The notes under the pieces: model-generated | Seen by the model: only the letters and a program-made list of their open reading frames with translations | The model's database searches: none | Told to the model about the DNA's origin: nothing | Shown here: one piece after another, positions 51,599-58,972 of the stretch | Layout of the letters: the number at the start of each line of letters is the position of its first letter | How positions within the stretch are numbered: the stretch's first letter is position 1 | Assembly: GCA_020853755.1 (NCBI GenBank) | Contig: JADYYG010000030.1 | Coordinates: 1-64,000, forward strand | Direction: 5' to 3' | DNA: 64,000 nt | DNA from: Dehalococcoidia bacterium | GTDB taxonomy: Bacteria; Chloroflexota; Dehalococcoidia; Tepidiformales; Tepidiformaceae | Made by a program: the position numbers and the translations under genes

Positions 51599-53290
51599 AT
51601 GGCGCGCATGACTGGCGCACAGATGGTGCTGGATGGTCTCCAGCGCGAAGGTGTGGACACGATCTTCGGATACCCCGGAGGCGTCGTTCTCCCTCTCTAC
51701 GACACACTTCCCCAGTTCCCCGGCATCCGGCACATCCTCGTCCGGCACGAGCAGTCGGCCGCACACATGGCCGATGGCTACGCACGTGCCAGCGGGCGGA
51801 TGGGGACCTGCCTCGGCACCAGCGGCCCTGGCGCCACAAACCTGGTGACCGGCATCTGTACGAGCTGGATGGACTCGACCCCGGTCTTCGCACTCACCGG
51901 GAACGTGGCCCGTTCGCTCCTTGGCCGTGATGGCTTCCAGGAAGCGGATATCACCGGCATCACCCATTCGATTACGAAGCACAACTATCTCGTGATGCGG
52001 CCCGAAGAGATTCCGCTCACGGTTCGCGAAGCGGCCCACATCTGCCGCACCGGCCGGCCCGGCCCCGTCCTTGTCGACATCCCGAAGGACGTCTTCCAGG
52101 AGACTGCGGAATACGACTGGCCCGAGCAGATCAACCTGCGCGGCTACAAGCCCACAGTTGACGGCCACGCTGGCATGATTCGCCGTGCTGCCGAACTCAT
52201 CGACCAGGCGGAGCGACCGATCATCATTGCCGGGCATGGCGTCATCTGGAGCGATGCCCAGGCGGCGTTGGTCGAACTCGCCGAAAAGGCCGGCATCCCG
52301 GTGATCACGACCTTCCTCGGCATCGGCGGGTTCCCGGAATCCCACCCGCTGAGCTACGGCTGGCTCGGCATGCACGGCATGTTCTACGCCAACATGGCGG
52401 CCGATAAGGCTGACCTCGTTATCGGCGTCGGCATGCGCTTCGACGACCGCGCAATGGGTCGATTCAAGGACTTCAACCCGGGCGTGAAGATCGTCCACAT
52501 CGATATCGATCCGGCCGAAATCGGTAAGAACTTCCCCGTCGCCGTGCCGATTGTTGGAAGCGCCGAGAACGTGCTTCCGCGTCTCGCGGAGCAGGTGAAG
52601 GAAACGAAGCACCCGCAATGGGTCCGCTGGATCGACCAGCAGCGCGAAGAACATCCCAGCCTCTACATCCGGGAGAGCCGGCGGATGCTGCCCCAGTACG
52701 TGGTCCGGACGCTCTACGAGGAGACGAACGGGGACGCCAACATCGTCACCGGCGTGGGCCAGCACCAGATGTGGGCCGGGCAGCACTACTTCTACAAGCG
52801 CCCTCGCCAGCTCATCACCTCGGGCGGACTCGGGACCATGGGGTTCGAGTTGCCTGCTGCCATCGGGGCACAGGTTGCCTGTCCCGAAACGGAGACGTGG
52901 GCGATCTGCGGCGACGGCGGCTTCCAGATGACGCTGCAGGAAATGGCCGTGCTCGTCGACGAAGGCCTGCCGGTGAAGATCGCCATCTTCAACAATGGCT
53001 ACCTTGGCATGGTTCGCCAGTGGCAGCACCTCTTCTACGACAAGAACCTCGTGGCGGTCGCGATGACCCAGCCCGACTTCGTGAAGCTCGCCGACGCCTA
53101 CGGGATCCGGGGGCTGCGCGTGGAAACGAAGGCAGAGGTCGCCAGCGCCATCCGCGAAGCCCGGACCTATAAAGGGCCGATGCTCATCGACTTCCAGATC
53201 GACCAGGAAGAGAACGTCTGGCCGATGGTGCCGGCTGGCGCTGCGCTTTCGGAGACCATTGAGGCCCCGGCCGAGGAGCTCGCCCGATGA
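51599..53290 (+). CDS. ilvB: acetolactate synthase large subunit
   Basis: Thiamine-diphosphate enzyme that makes acetolactate or acetohydroxybutyrate, the first shared step of valine, leucine and isoleucine synthesis. The 563 residues include the catalytic glutamate in LVRHEQSAAHMADGYARASG near 47, the FAD-binding middle region, and the ThDP motif CGDGGFQMTLQEMAVLVDEG near 440 ending in NNGYLGM. An SD-like GGAAGG lies about ten bases before the ATG. It is preceded by a long structured leader and is coupled to ilvN by ATGA. Confidence 0.96.
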   Translation: MARMTGAQMVLDGLQREGVDTIFGYPGGVVLPLYDTLPQFPGIRHILVRHEQSAAHMADGYARASGRMGTCLGTSGPGATNLVTGICTSWMDSTPVFALTGNVARSLLGRDGFQEADITGITHSITKHNYLVMRPEEIPLTVREAAHICRTGRPGPVLVDIPKDVFQETAEYDWPEQINLRGYKPTVDGHAGMIRRAAELIDQAERPIIIAGHGVIWSDAQAALVELAEKAGIPVITTFLGIGGFPESHPLSYGWLGMHGMFYANMAADKADLVIGVGMRFDDRAMGRFKDFNPGVKIVHIDIDPAEIGKNFPVAVPIVGSAENVLPRLAEQVKETKHPQWVRWIDQQREEHPSLYIRESRRMLPQYVVRTLYEETNGDANIVTGVGQHQMWAGQHYFYKRPRQLITSGGLGTMGFELPAAIGAQVACPETETWAICGDGGFQMTLQEMAVLVDEGLPVKIAIFNNGYLGMVRQWQHLFYDKNLVAVAMTQPDFVKLADAYGIRGLRVETKAEVASAIREARTYKGPMLIDFQIDQEENVWPMVPAGAALSETIEAPAEELAR

Positions 53291-53901
53291 ACACCGCAGT
53301 GAATGGAGTCGTGAAGGACCGCGCCGGCCACCACACCGTGGTCGCTATCGTGGAGGACAAGCCCGGCGTGCTCATGCGCGTTTCGAGCCTGTTCCGCCGG
53401 CGCGGCTTCAACATCGAGTCGCTCACCGTGGGCCACAGCGAAGCCGAAGGGCTGAGCCGCATGACCATCGTCGTCGATGGCACGAGCGCGCCGATCGACC
53501 AGGTCGAAAAGCAACTCTACAAGCTCATCGACGTGGTGAAGGTGACCGACCTCAGCCAGGAGGATATGGTCGCCCGCGAGCTGGCGATGATTAAGGTTCG
53601 CTGCAACAACGTGAACCGCCACGAACTCCTGGACATCGCGAACGTGTTCCGCGCAGACGTCGTCGACATCGCTACAAACTCGATCATCCTCCAGGTGGTC
53701 GGAGACGAAGACAAAATCGACGGCCTCGTGAAGATGTGTGAGCCCTACGGCATCCGCGAACTCTCGCGAACCGGCCGGATCGCTATGGTACGCGGGACCA
53801 AGACCACCACGGTGCACGACCCCGAACCGGAGCGCATCCGGCAATTCCACGCCAGCCAGGGGCGCCGTGTGGAAGGTGAGCTGCCGTTTAGTTCTGACTG
53901 A
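53287..53901 (+). CDS. ilvN: acetolactate synthase small (regulatory) subunit
   Basis: Regulatory subunit that gives valine feedback control to IlvB. It is 204 residues, longer than E. coli IlvN and like the IlvH class. The ACT domain starts at VAIVEDKPGVLMRVSSLFRR near residue 17, with RRGFNIESLTVG after it; a second ACT-like domain is in the C-terminal half (ELLDIANVFRADVVDIA). The ATG overlaps the ilvB stop. A hairpin lies 30 bases past its stop. Confidence 0.95.
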   Translation: MNTAVNGVVKDRAGHHTVVAIVEDKPGVLMRVSSLFRRRGFNIESLTVGHSEAEGLSRMTIVVDGTSAPIDQVEKQLYKLIDVVKVTDLSQEDMVARELAMIKVRCNNVNRHELLDIANVFRADVVDIATNSIILQVVGDEDKIDGLVKMCEPYGIRELSRTGRIAMVRGTKTTTVHDPEPERIRQFHASQGRRVEGELPFSSD

Positions 53902-53929
53902 CCTGCGAGCCACCTGGTTTCATGCATAG

Positions 53930-53962
53930 ACGGGCGCTTCGTTTCGACGAGGCGCCCGTTGA
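53930..53962 (+). terminator. terminator-like hairpin after ilvN
   Basis: A 12-base-pair stem (53930-53941 with 53948-53959, one G-U) with a six-base loop. Only two T bases follow, so it may be weak. It separates ilvBN from the tail-tube-like gene. Confidence 0.6.
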
Positions 53963-54028
53963 CGTATCCCGAGGGCCTTTACATCGCTGTTATGGTTTGG
54001 ATTGGCAATCCTCATGGGATAGGTTCAC

Positions 54029-55051
54029 ATGGCATACACACGACGATCATTGTTGAAGTCGGCCGGTGTGACCGCGGTGGTTGCATCGGCAGCACCGTTC
54101 TCGCTGGCAGTTGGCGGAGGGAACTTCGCCCCGGCTGTGCAGGCGGCGCCTCCGCCGCGAGTGTTCGGCGCCGGGCACTTTGGCCTCGAGCTGAAGGGGA
54201 CGCCGGTGGGCGCCGTGGTGGCGGCGGAGGGCGGCAATGTCTTCGCCGACGTCGTTCAGTTCTTTCCCGGGGACGGCAACCCGCCGACCAAGCAACTCGG
54301 CTCACTCCACCACGAGCCGATCACCCTGGTTTGCCCCCTCTCGATGGAGCCTGCGTTCTGGGACTGGGTCGGGCACATGGTTGCGGGCGACCCTGCCTCG
54401 ATGGACGGGGCTCTTGTGATGGCCGACGCGAACTACAACGTTGTCCGGCGGATGGAATTCCACCACGCGCTGATCACCGAGGTGGGAATCCCGGGATTGG
54501 ACGCCTCCAGTAAGGAACCGGGCTACATCACCGTCGTTCTCCAGCCTGAATGGACGGAACTCGGCGCCGCTTCTGGGGAGTTGCCCAAACCGGGTGGCGC
54601 GGCAAAGCAGAAGCTCTGGCAGGCCTCGAACTTCCGCGTTTCGGTGGGCGATCTGCCGTGTGGGCGCGTCAGCAAAATAGACAGCTTCGTGATCAAACAG
54701 ACTGTCGCCGAGTATCGGGACGGCGGCCAGCGTTTCCCGCAGCTCATCCCGGGGAAGCTGGAGTTCCCCAACCTGGTGCTGACCTTCCACTCCATCGACC
54801 GCGACCCGTGGCAGGCGTTCTTTGACGACTTCGTTATCCAGGGGAACAACGGCCAGGGTTCCGAACTGCAGGGTGCTCTTGAGCTGCTCGGCCCGGACCT
54901 GAAGTCGGTGCTGGGCAGACTGGAGTTCGACTACGTGGGTATCTTCCGGCTCGCTCCGGACGAGGTTGACCCCGTCGGACCGAACATTCAGCGTTTTCGC
55001 GTGGACCTGTACGTGGAGCGAAACCGCCTGTTTGTCGGCAATCTCAACTGA
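54029..55051 (+). CDS. Tat-exported protein with two phage tail-tube (T4 gp19-like) domains
   Basis: A 340-residue protein. The N-terminus is a Tat signal: YTRRSLLKSAG at residues 3-13, a hydrophobic stretch, and a probable AQA-type cleavage region near 38. The mature part looks like two copies of the T4 gp19/phage tail-tube fold. Copy 1 (about 50-175) has FGLELKGTPVGAV, PLSMEPAFWDWVGHMVAG and NYNVVRRMEFHHALITEVG. Copy 2 (about 200-335) has FRVSVGDLPCGRVSKIDSFV, the YRDGGQRFPQLIPGKLEF segment and FRVDLYVERNRLF. A Tat signal on such a fold is odd: tail tubes are cytoplasmic. No sheath, baseplate or spike gene is near. Function is unknown. Confidence 0.75.
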   Translation: MAYTRRSLLKSAGVTAVVASAAPFSLAVGGGNFAPAVQAAPPPRVFGAGHFGLELKGTPVGAVVAAEGGNVFADVVQFFPGDGNPPTKQLGSLHHEPITLVCPLSMEPAFWDWVGHMVAGDPASMDGALVMADANYNVVRRMEFHHALITEVGIPGLDASSKEPGYITVVLQPEWTELGAASGELPKPGGAAKQKLWQASNFRVSVGDLPCGRVSKIDSFVIKQTVAEYRDGGQRFPQLIPGKLEFPNLVLTFHSIDRDPWQAFFDDFVIQGNNGQGSELQGALELLGPDLKSVLGRLEFDYVGIFRLAPDEVDPVGPNIQRFRVDLYVERNRLFVGNLN

Positions 55052-55100
55052 CCCGAACTGCCCGTGCGGGGGATAGCAGCTTGAGCGTGGCGATTGGCGA

Positions 55101-56819
55101 TCAGACCTGTGCGCGCGTCTTCGGGAGGTCTGGGGTTGCCGATGAACTGCCGTCCTCCGAGGTGGTTGTGCCTTGTGGAGGGTCGATGCTGGCCACCGCA
55201 CAGCGGGTGTGTTCGAACACGTTGCCGGGTCCGAGCTTCTGGAAGATCCCGAAGCGGGCCAGCACGGGTTGGATGTCCGGCTGGATCGCCGTGAGGATGA
55301 TCCGCCCGCCAACCTTCTGCCGATGCTCGATAATCCCTTCGAGCGTGAGGAGAGCGGTCGCGTCCATGTGGCGCACGTTCTTCATACGCAGGATGAGCGG
55401 CCGGTGGTCCTGCGACGAGAGCTCATACTCGAACGTAGAGGCGCTGAAGAACGACACCGCGCCTTCGACGTTGAAGAAGGCAATGTCCGGCCGCGCTCGG
55501 ATGAGTTCCGAGAGTTCTGGAGTGACAAGCCGGATGCGGCCGCTGTCGTCCGGGAGCATTTCGGCTGCGGCCGGGATGCGCGTGAGCTGGCGGAGGAGCA
55601 CGACCATCGACGCGAGGACGCCAAACCCGATGGCGTAGGTGAGGTCGAAGAACACGGTGATAAGTGCGGTGGCGAGGACGATGGCCGCATCCACTCGCGG
55701 CGCGCGGCGCACCAGCCGCGCAACCTCGGGCGCTTCGGCGATGTTCCATGCCACGACGAGGAGGATCGCCGCGAGGACGGTCATCGGCACGGCGCCGGCG
55801 ACGCTTCCAAAGATGAGGGTTGCCGAGAGAACAAGCAGGCTGTGGGTCACCCCCACGGCCCGTGAGTTCCCGCCGGTGCGGATCCCGGCCGCGGTGCGCG
55901 CGATCGCGGCCGTGGAGGGAACGCCTCCGACCAGCGATCCGGCGATGTTCCCCAGCCCCTGGCCGAGCAGTTCTCGGTTGGGGTCGTGTGATGCGCCGTC
56001 TGTGGCCATCCCATCGGCGACGACCGCACTGAGGAGTGATTCGATTCCGGCGAGCACGGCGACCGAGAACGCGAGCGGGAGCACTTCAAGCGCGAGCGAG
56101 AGGTCGAAGAAGTCGAGTGAGACGGCCGGCAGCGAGCGTGGGATGGCGCCGTACTTCGCCTGCACGGTGGTGACATCGAGGCCGGCGAGCTTCACGAGGG
56201 CTACACCAGCCGTGACCGCCACCAACGGGCCCGGGATGCGTCGCAGCCGCGGAATGTGCGGCCAACTGAACAGCAGCACGGCCGCGCCGAGGCCCGTCGC
56301 CAGTTCCTGCCAGGTCCCCGAGCCGAGGTGGCGGAACGAGTCGAGCAGCCGCCGATGGAAATGCTCCTCGGCCGGGTTCGTCCCGGTGATGCCGAAGAAG
56401 TTATTCAGTTGCCCGAACGCGATAGACAGAGCGATGCCGGCCGTAAACCCGACGACGACCGTGCCGGGAACGTACTTCATGAGGCGGCCCGCCTTCAGTA
56501 TGCTGAGTCCGAGAAGCATCAGGCCCGATAGGAGCCCAAGGAGTGGGAGAACCCGTGCGCCGTGCGCCAGGACGGCATGGCTGAGCACCGGCACGAGCGC
56601 TGCAGTCGGCCCTGTAATGTTGAAGCGCGAACCGCCAAAGACCGCGGCCACCGCGCCGGCGGCTACCGCCGTGTAGAGACCGAAGGCTGGCGGCACGCCA
56701 ACCGCAACAGCGAGTGCGATCGAGAGCGGGAAGGCGATGACGCCAACGACCAGCCCCGCGGGCACATCACGGCGGATGACGGTTCCTGCTGCCGAGAAGG
56801 AAGGGCCGGCGAAGATCAA
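55101..56819 (-). CDS. SulP-family anion transporter with STAS domain
   Basis: A 572-residue SLC26/SulP transporter. The membrane part opens RRDVPAGLVVGVIAFPLSIA near residue 16 and has about twelve to fourteen helices, with the family stretch LYTAVAAGAVAAVFGGSRF near 48. A cytoplasmic STAS domain occupies about 440-555 (LILRMKNVRHMDATALLTLE). Members carry sulfate, bicarbonate or other anions; the substrate is not resolved. The start is probably TTG at 56819 with no SD; a leaderless message is possible. It is divergent from an ArsR-type regulator that may control it. Confidence 0.88.
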   Translation of the reverse strand: MIFAGPSFSAAGTVIRRDVPAGLVVGVIAFPLSIALAVAVGVPPAFGLYTAVAAGAVAAVFGGSRFNITGPTAALVPVLSHAVLAHGARVLPLLGLLSGLMLLGLSILKAGRLMKYVPGTVVVGFTAGIALSIAFGQLNNFFGITGTNPAEEHFHRRLLDSFRHLGSGTWQELATGLGAAVLLFSWPHIPRLRRIPGPLVAVTAGVALVKLAGLDVTTVQAKYGAIPRSLPAVSLDFFDLSLALEVLPLAFSVAVLAGIESLLSAVVADGMATDGASHDPNRELLGQGLGNIAGSLVGGVPSTAAIARTAAGIRTGGNSRAVGVTHSLLVLSATLIFGSVAGAVPMTVLAAILLVVAWNIAEAPEVARLVRRAPRVDAAIVLATALITVFFDLTYAIGFGVLASMVVLLRQLTRIPAAAEMLPDDSGRIRLVTPELSELIRARPDIAFFNVEGAVSFFSASTFEYELSSQDHRPLILRMKNVRHMDATALLTLEGIIEHRQKVGGRIILTAIQPDIQPVLARFGIFQKLGPGNVFEHTRCAVASIDPPQGTTTSEDGSSSATPDLPKTRAQV

Positions 56820-56850
56820 GTGCTTGCATATCTTCGTGTTTGCGAAAGTC

Positions 56851-56889
56851 TTGAGTCAACGGCAGTGTAGACTGGGGATTGTGACTCAA
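56851..56889. promoter_or_regulatory. inverted repeat over the ArsR start, candidate operator
   Basis: TTGAGTCA (56851-56858) and TGACTCAA (56882-56889) are perfect eight-base inverted copies 23 bases apart, between sulP and the regulator. The -10-like TAGACT lies between the arms. An ArsR-type dimer bound here could repress both genes. Confidence 0.5.
56868..56873 (+). promoter_or_regulatory. -10-like TAGACT before the ArsR gene
   Basis: TAGACT ends seven bases before GTG 56881, again the leaderless spacing, and lies inside the inverted repeat. Confidence 0.4.
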
Positions 56890-57228
56890 TGGGCGCTGCA
56901 AGAGTTCAAGGCTGACCTGTTTGGCGCACTCGCCAACCCGGTCCGTATTCGTATCCTCGAAGCTATCCGGTCCGCGGACGAGCTCTCGGTGGGTGAGATC
57001 CAGGAAGCCGTTGGCATTGGCTCCGCGAATGCTTCCCAGCACCTGGCGATTCTTCGCGCACGCGGAGTGGTCCGGGCTGCGCGCTCGGGACAGACGATGC
57101 GCTACTCAGTTGTGGACGCACGGGTTTTCGACCTGCTCGACATCGCCCGTGGGATCTTCGAACAGCGGCTGGCCAGTCAGCAGGATGCGCTCCGCGCCGA
57201 GGATGAGGCGGCGCCGGCATCCCGCTAA
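56881..57228 (+). CDS. ArsR-family transcriptional regulator
   Basis: A 115-residue winged-helix regulator. The fold is clear: FKADLFGALANPVRIRILEA at residues 9-28, SVGEIQEAVGIGSANASQHL near 38-57 (helix-turn-helix) and LRARGVVRAARSGQTMRYSV for the wing. There is no CxC metal site in the recognition region, so it is probably not an arsenic or metal sensor; redox-type members such as SqrR/BigR use cysteines, which are also absent here. The GTG start is chosen because homology begins there. Its position suggests it controls the divergent SulP gene and itself. Confidence 0.85.
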   Translation: MTQWALQEFKADLFGALANPVRIRILEAIRSADELSVGEIQEAVGIGSANASQHLAILRARGVVRAARSGQTMRYSVVDARVFDLLDIARGIFEQRLASQQDALRAEDEAAPASR

Positions 57229-57238
57229 CCGCAGTATC

Positions 57239-57787
57239 TCAGATCGGGTTACTCGGGCCGCTGACGCCGTGCTTCGCGCGCTGGGCATCCTGAAGGCTGC
57301 CAATGGTTTCGGCGCTGCGGTTATAGATCTGGGGCGGATCCCAGCCATTGAGGCCGGCGTAGGTATCGATCTGGCTCCGGTGATGAATGTCGTGCTCCAT
57401 CATCATCATGAGGATGCGCCACCCCGGAAGCGTGACACCCGGCGAGTCGATCATCTCGATCCGGCGGTCGAGCCAGTCCGCCGGGGTGTTCGCGAGCTTC
57501 GCCTTGAATGCGTCGAAGCTGGACTGGAGTGCAGGAACCCACCTGTCCCGGCTGGAGACATCCGGGGGACGCGGGCTTACCCAGCCCGTCCCGGAGTAGG
57601 CGCTGGCGAAGTACAGCCGCGAACCGCACATGTGACCGATGAGCTGGTTGATACCCCAGGCCTTCTCGCCCTCACCTGAAGGGGGCGTCCAGCCGTCCGC
57701 GGCTGCCGGCAGCGCTGCGATGTCCCGCATCGCCCGCTTGTTCACGCCTTCGAAGTACCGCAAGAACGCCTCAATGTCGCGAAACAA
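57239..57787 (-). CDS. DinB-superfamily protein
   Basis: A four-helix-bundle DinB-like protein of 182 residues. Two putative metal histidines are seen, one in NQLIGHMCGSRLYFA near residue 54 and a pair in MMEHDIHHRSQIDTY near 130; this His-x3-His layout is typical of the superfamily. Such proteins include thiol-dependent transferases and unknowns. The start is probably TTG at 57787 because GGAGG lies six bases upstream and homology begins there. It is convergent with the ArsR gene and divergent from the AI-2E-type transporter. Confidence 0.78.
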   Translation of the reverse strand: MFRDIEAFLRYFEGVNKRAMRDIAALPAAADGWTPPSGEGEKAWGINQLIGHMCGSRLYFASAYSGTGWVSPRPPDVSSRDRWVPALQSSFDAFKAKLANTPADWLDRRIEMIDSPGVTLPGWRILMMMMEHDIHHRSQIDTYAGLNGWDPPQIYNRSAETIGSLQDAQRAKHGVSGPSNPI

Positions 57788-57858
57788 CTCTCGCCTCCGC
57801 TGTTGTATCTGTGTGTCTGCGCACCATACGCTACGTCTCGGCCAGCCAGCTTCGCACG

Positions 57859-58929
57859 ATGATAAGAATCGAAGTTTCCTACCGCGGTCTCGTAGCAATC
57901 GGGGCAGCCCTGCTGACGCTCTGGGCCCTCGTGCGCCTGTGGCCCGTCTTCTTGCTGGTCCTGACGGCGTTCATCTTCATGACGGCCCTGCTGCCGTACG
58001 TCGAATGGCTGGTCCATCGCGGCGTCAACCGGGTGGTGGCGGTCCTGCTCATTATGCTCGCGGTGTTTGTCGGCCTCGGAACCGTGGTCGCCATCGTTGC
58101 TCCTGCGATGTTCGACGAGTTCCGTGACCTTCGTTCGAACCTGCCGCAGTACGCAGCCGACTTCGAGAAGTTCATGGAGAACTTCGGTTTCGACACCGGC
58201 CGGTGGGACCTCCCCGAGCGCGCGCGGGAGATCAAATGGGACGAACTGATCTCGGGCAGCCAGGCCGTGGACTTCGGGCAGCGCATCGCCCTCGACGTCA
58301 TCTCGGGGTTCACGGTCGCTGTACTCACGGCATACCTGCTCGTTGATACGCGGCGGTTGCGGACCTTCCTCTTCCGGTTCGTCCCGCAAGAACGAGAGCC
58401 TGACGCTCAGCACTTCCTGACGGCACTGAACCGGGTAGTCGGCGGGTACGTCCGCGGACAGTTGATCACGTCGCTCATCATCGGGCTGTTTACCACTGCG
58501 GTGCTGCTGGCCGCTGGAGTGCCGAACGCCGTGGCCTTCGGGGTGCTCGCCGCGTTCGCCGACATCATCCCGCTGGTTGGGGCCTTCATCGCCATCGTGC
58601 CAGCCGTGGTCGCGGCTTTCCAGGAATCGTCGACGCAGGCAGTCATCGTGCTTGCTGCGCTGCTCGTCTACCAGCAATTCGAAGACCGTTTCCTGGTACC
58701 GAAGATCTACGGCCAGACCCTCAACCTGCCCGCCCTGGTCGTGCTCGTCGCGGTCCTGGTGGGCGGCGAACTGATGGGCATCGTCGGGGTGCTCCTCGCG
58801 CTCCCGGTCGCGGCTGCGGGCCGCGTCGTTCTGGACTACTACCTGGATCGGCGGGATGGAGGACGCGGCATCCCCGGTCCGCGGAAAGAACTCTTCGCCC
58901 CTGACGAAGACGAATCAGCCAGCGCGTAG
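57859..58929 (+). CDS. AI-2E/PerM-family transporter
   Basis: A 356-residue membrane protein with about eight helices. Family marks are FIFMTALLPYVEWLVHRGVN near residue 40, VVGGYVRGQLITSLIIGLF near 195 and FADIIPLVGAFIAIVPAVVA near 232, followed by YQQFEDRFLVPKIYGQTLNL. The family covers AI-2 exporters and sodium/proton antiporters; substrate is unknown. The ATG at 57859 puts the first helix close to the N-terminus; a GTG at 57811 would add 16 residues. Confidence 0.85.
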   Translation: MIRIEVSYRGLVAIGAALLTLWALVRLWPVFLLVLTAFIFMTALLPYVEWLVHRGVNRVVAVLLIMLAVFVGLGTVVAIVAPAMFDEFRDLRSNLPQYAADFEKFMENFGFDTGRWDLPERAREIKWDELISGSQAVDFGQRIALDVISGFTVAVLTAYLLVDTRRLRTFLFRFVPQEREPDAQHFLTALNRVVGGYVRGQLITSLIIGLFTTAVLLAAGVPNAVAFGVLAAFADIIPLVGAFIAIVPAVVAAFQESSTQAVIVLAALLVYQQFEDRFLVPKIYGQTLNLPALVVLVAVLVGGELMGIVGVLLALPVAAAGRVVLDYYLDRRDGGRGIPGPRKELFAPDEDESASA

Positions 58930-58959
58930 GCAGATCCAGCGGCTGGCCCCCGGATGTGC

Positions 58960-58965
58960 TTGAAT
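58960..58965 (+). promoter_or_regulatory. -10-like TTGAAT before the biotin carboxylase gene
   Basis: TTGAAT ends seven bases before ATG 58973, the leaderless spacing seen elsewhere in this window. It overlaps an in-frame ATG at 58964, which argues for the later start. Confidence 0.35.
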
Positions 58966-58972
58966 GCGCCCC

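Noticed and set aside
51372-51611. A 79-codon frame in the ilvB leader that might be an attenuator peptide
   Set aside because: It is not rich in Leu, Ile or Val, crosses the exact stems, has no ribosome site, and overlaps the ilvB start out of frame.
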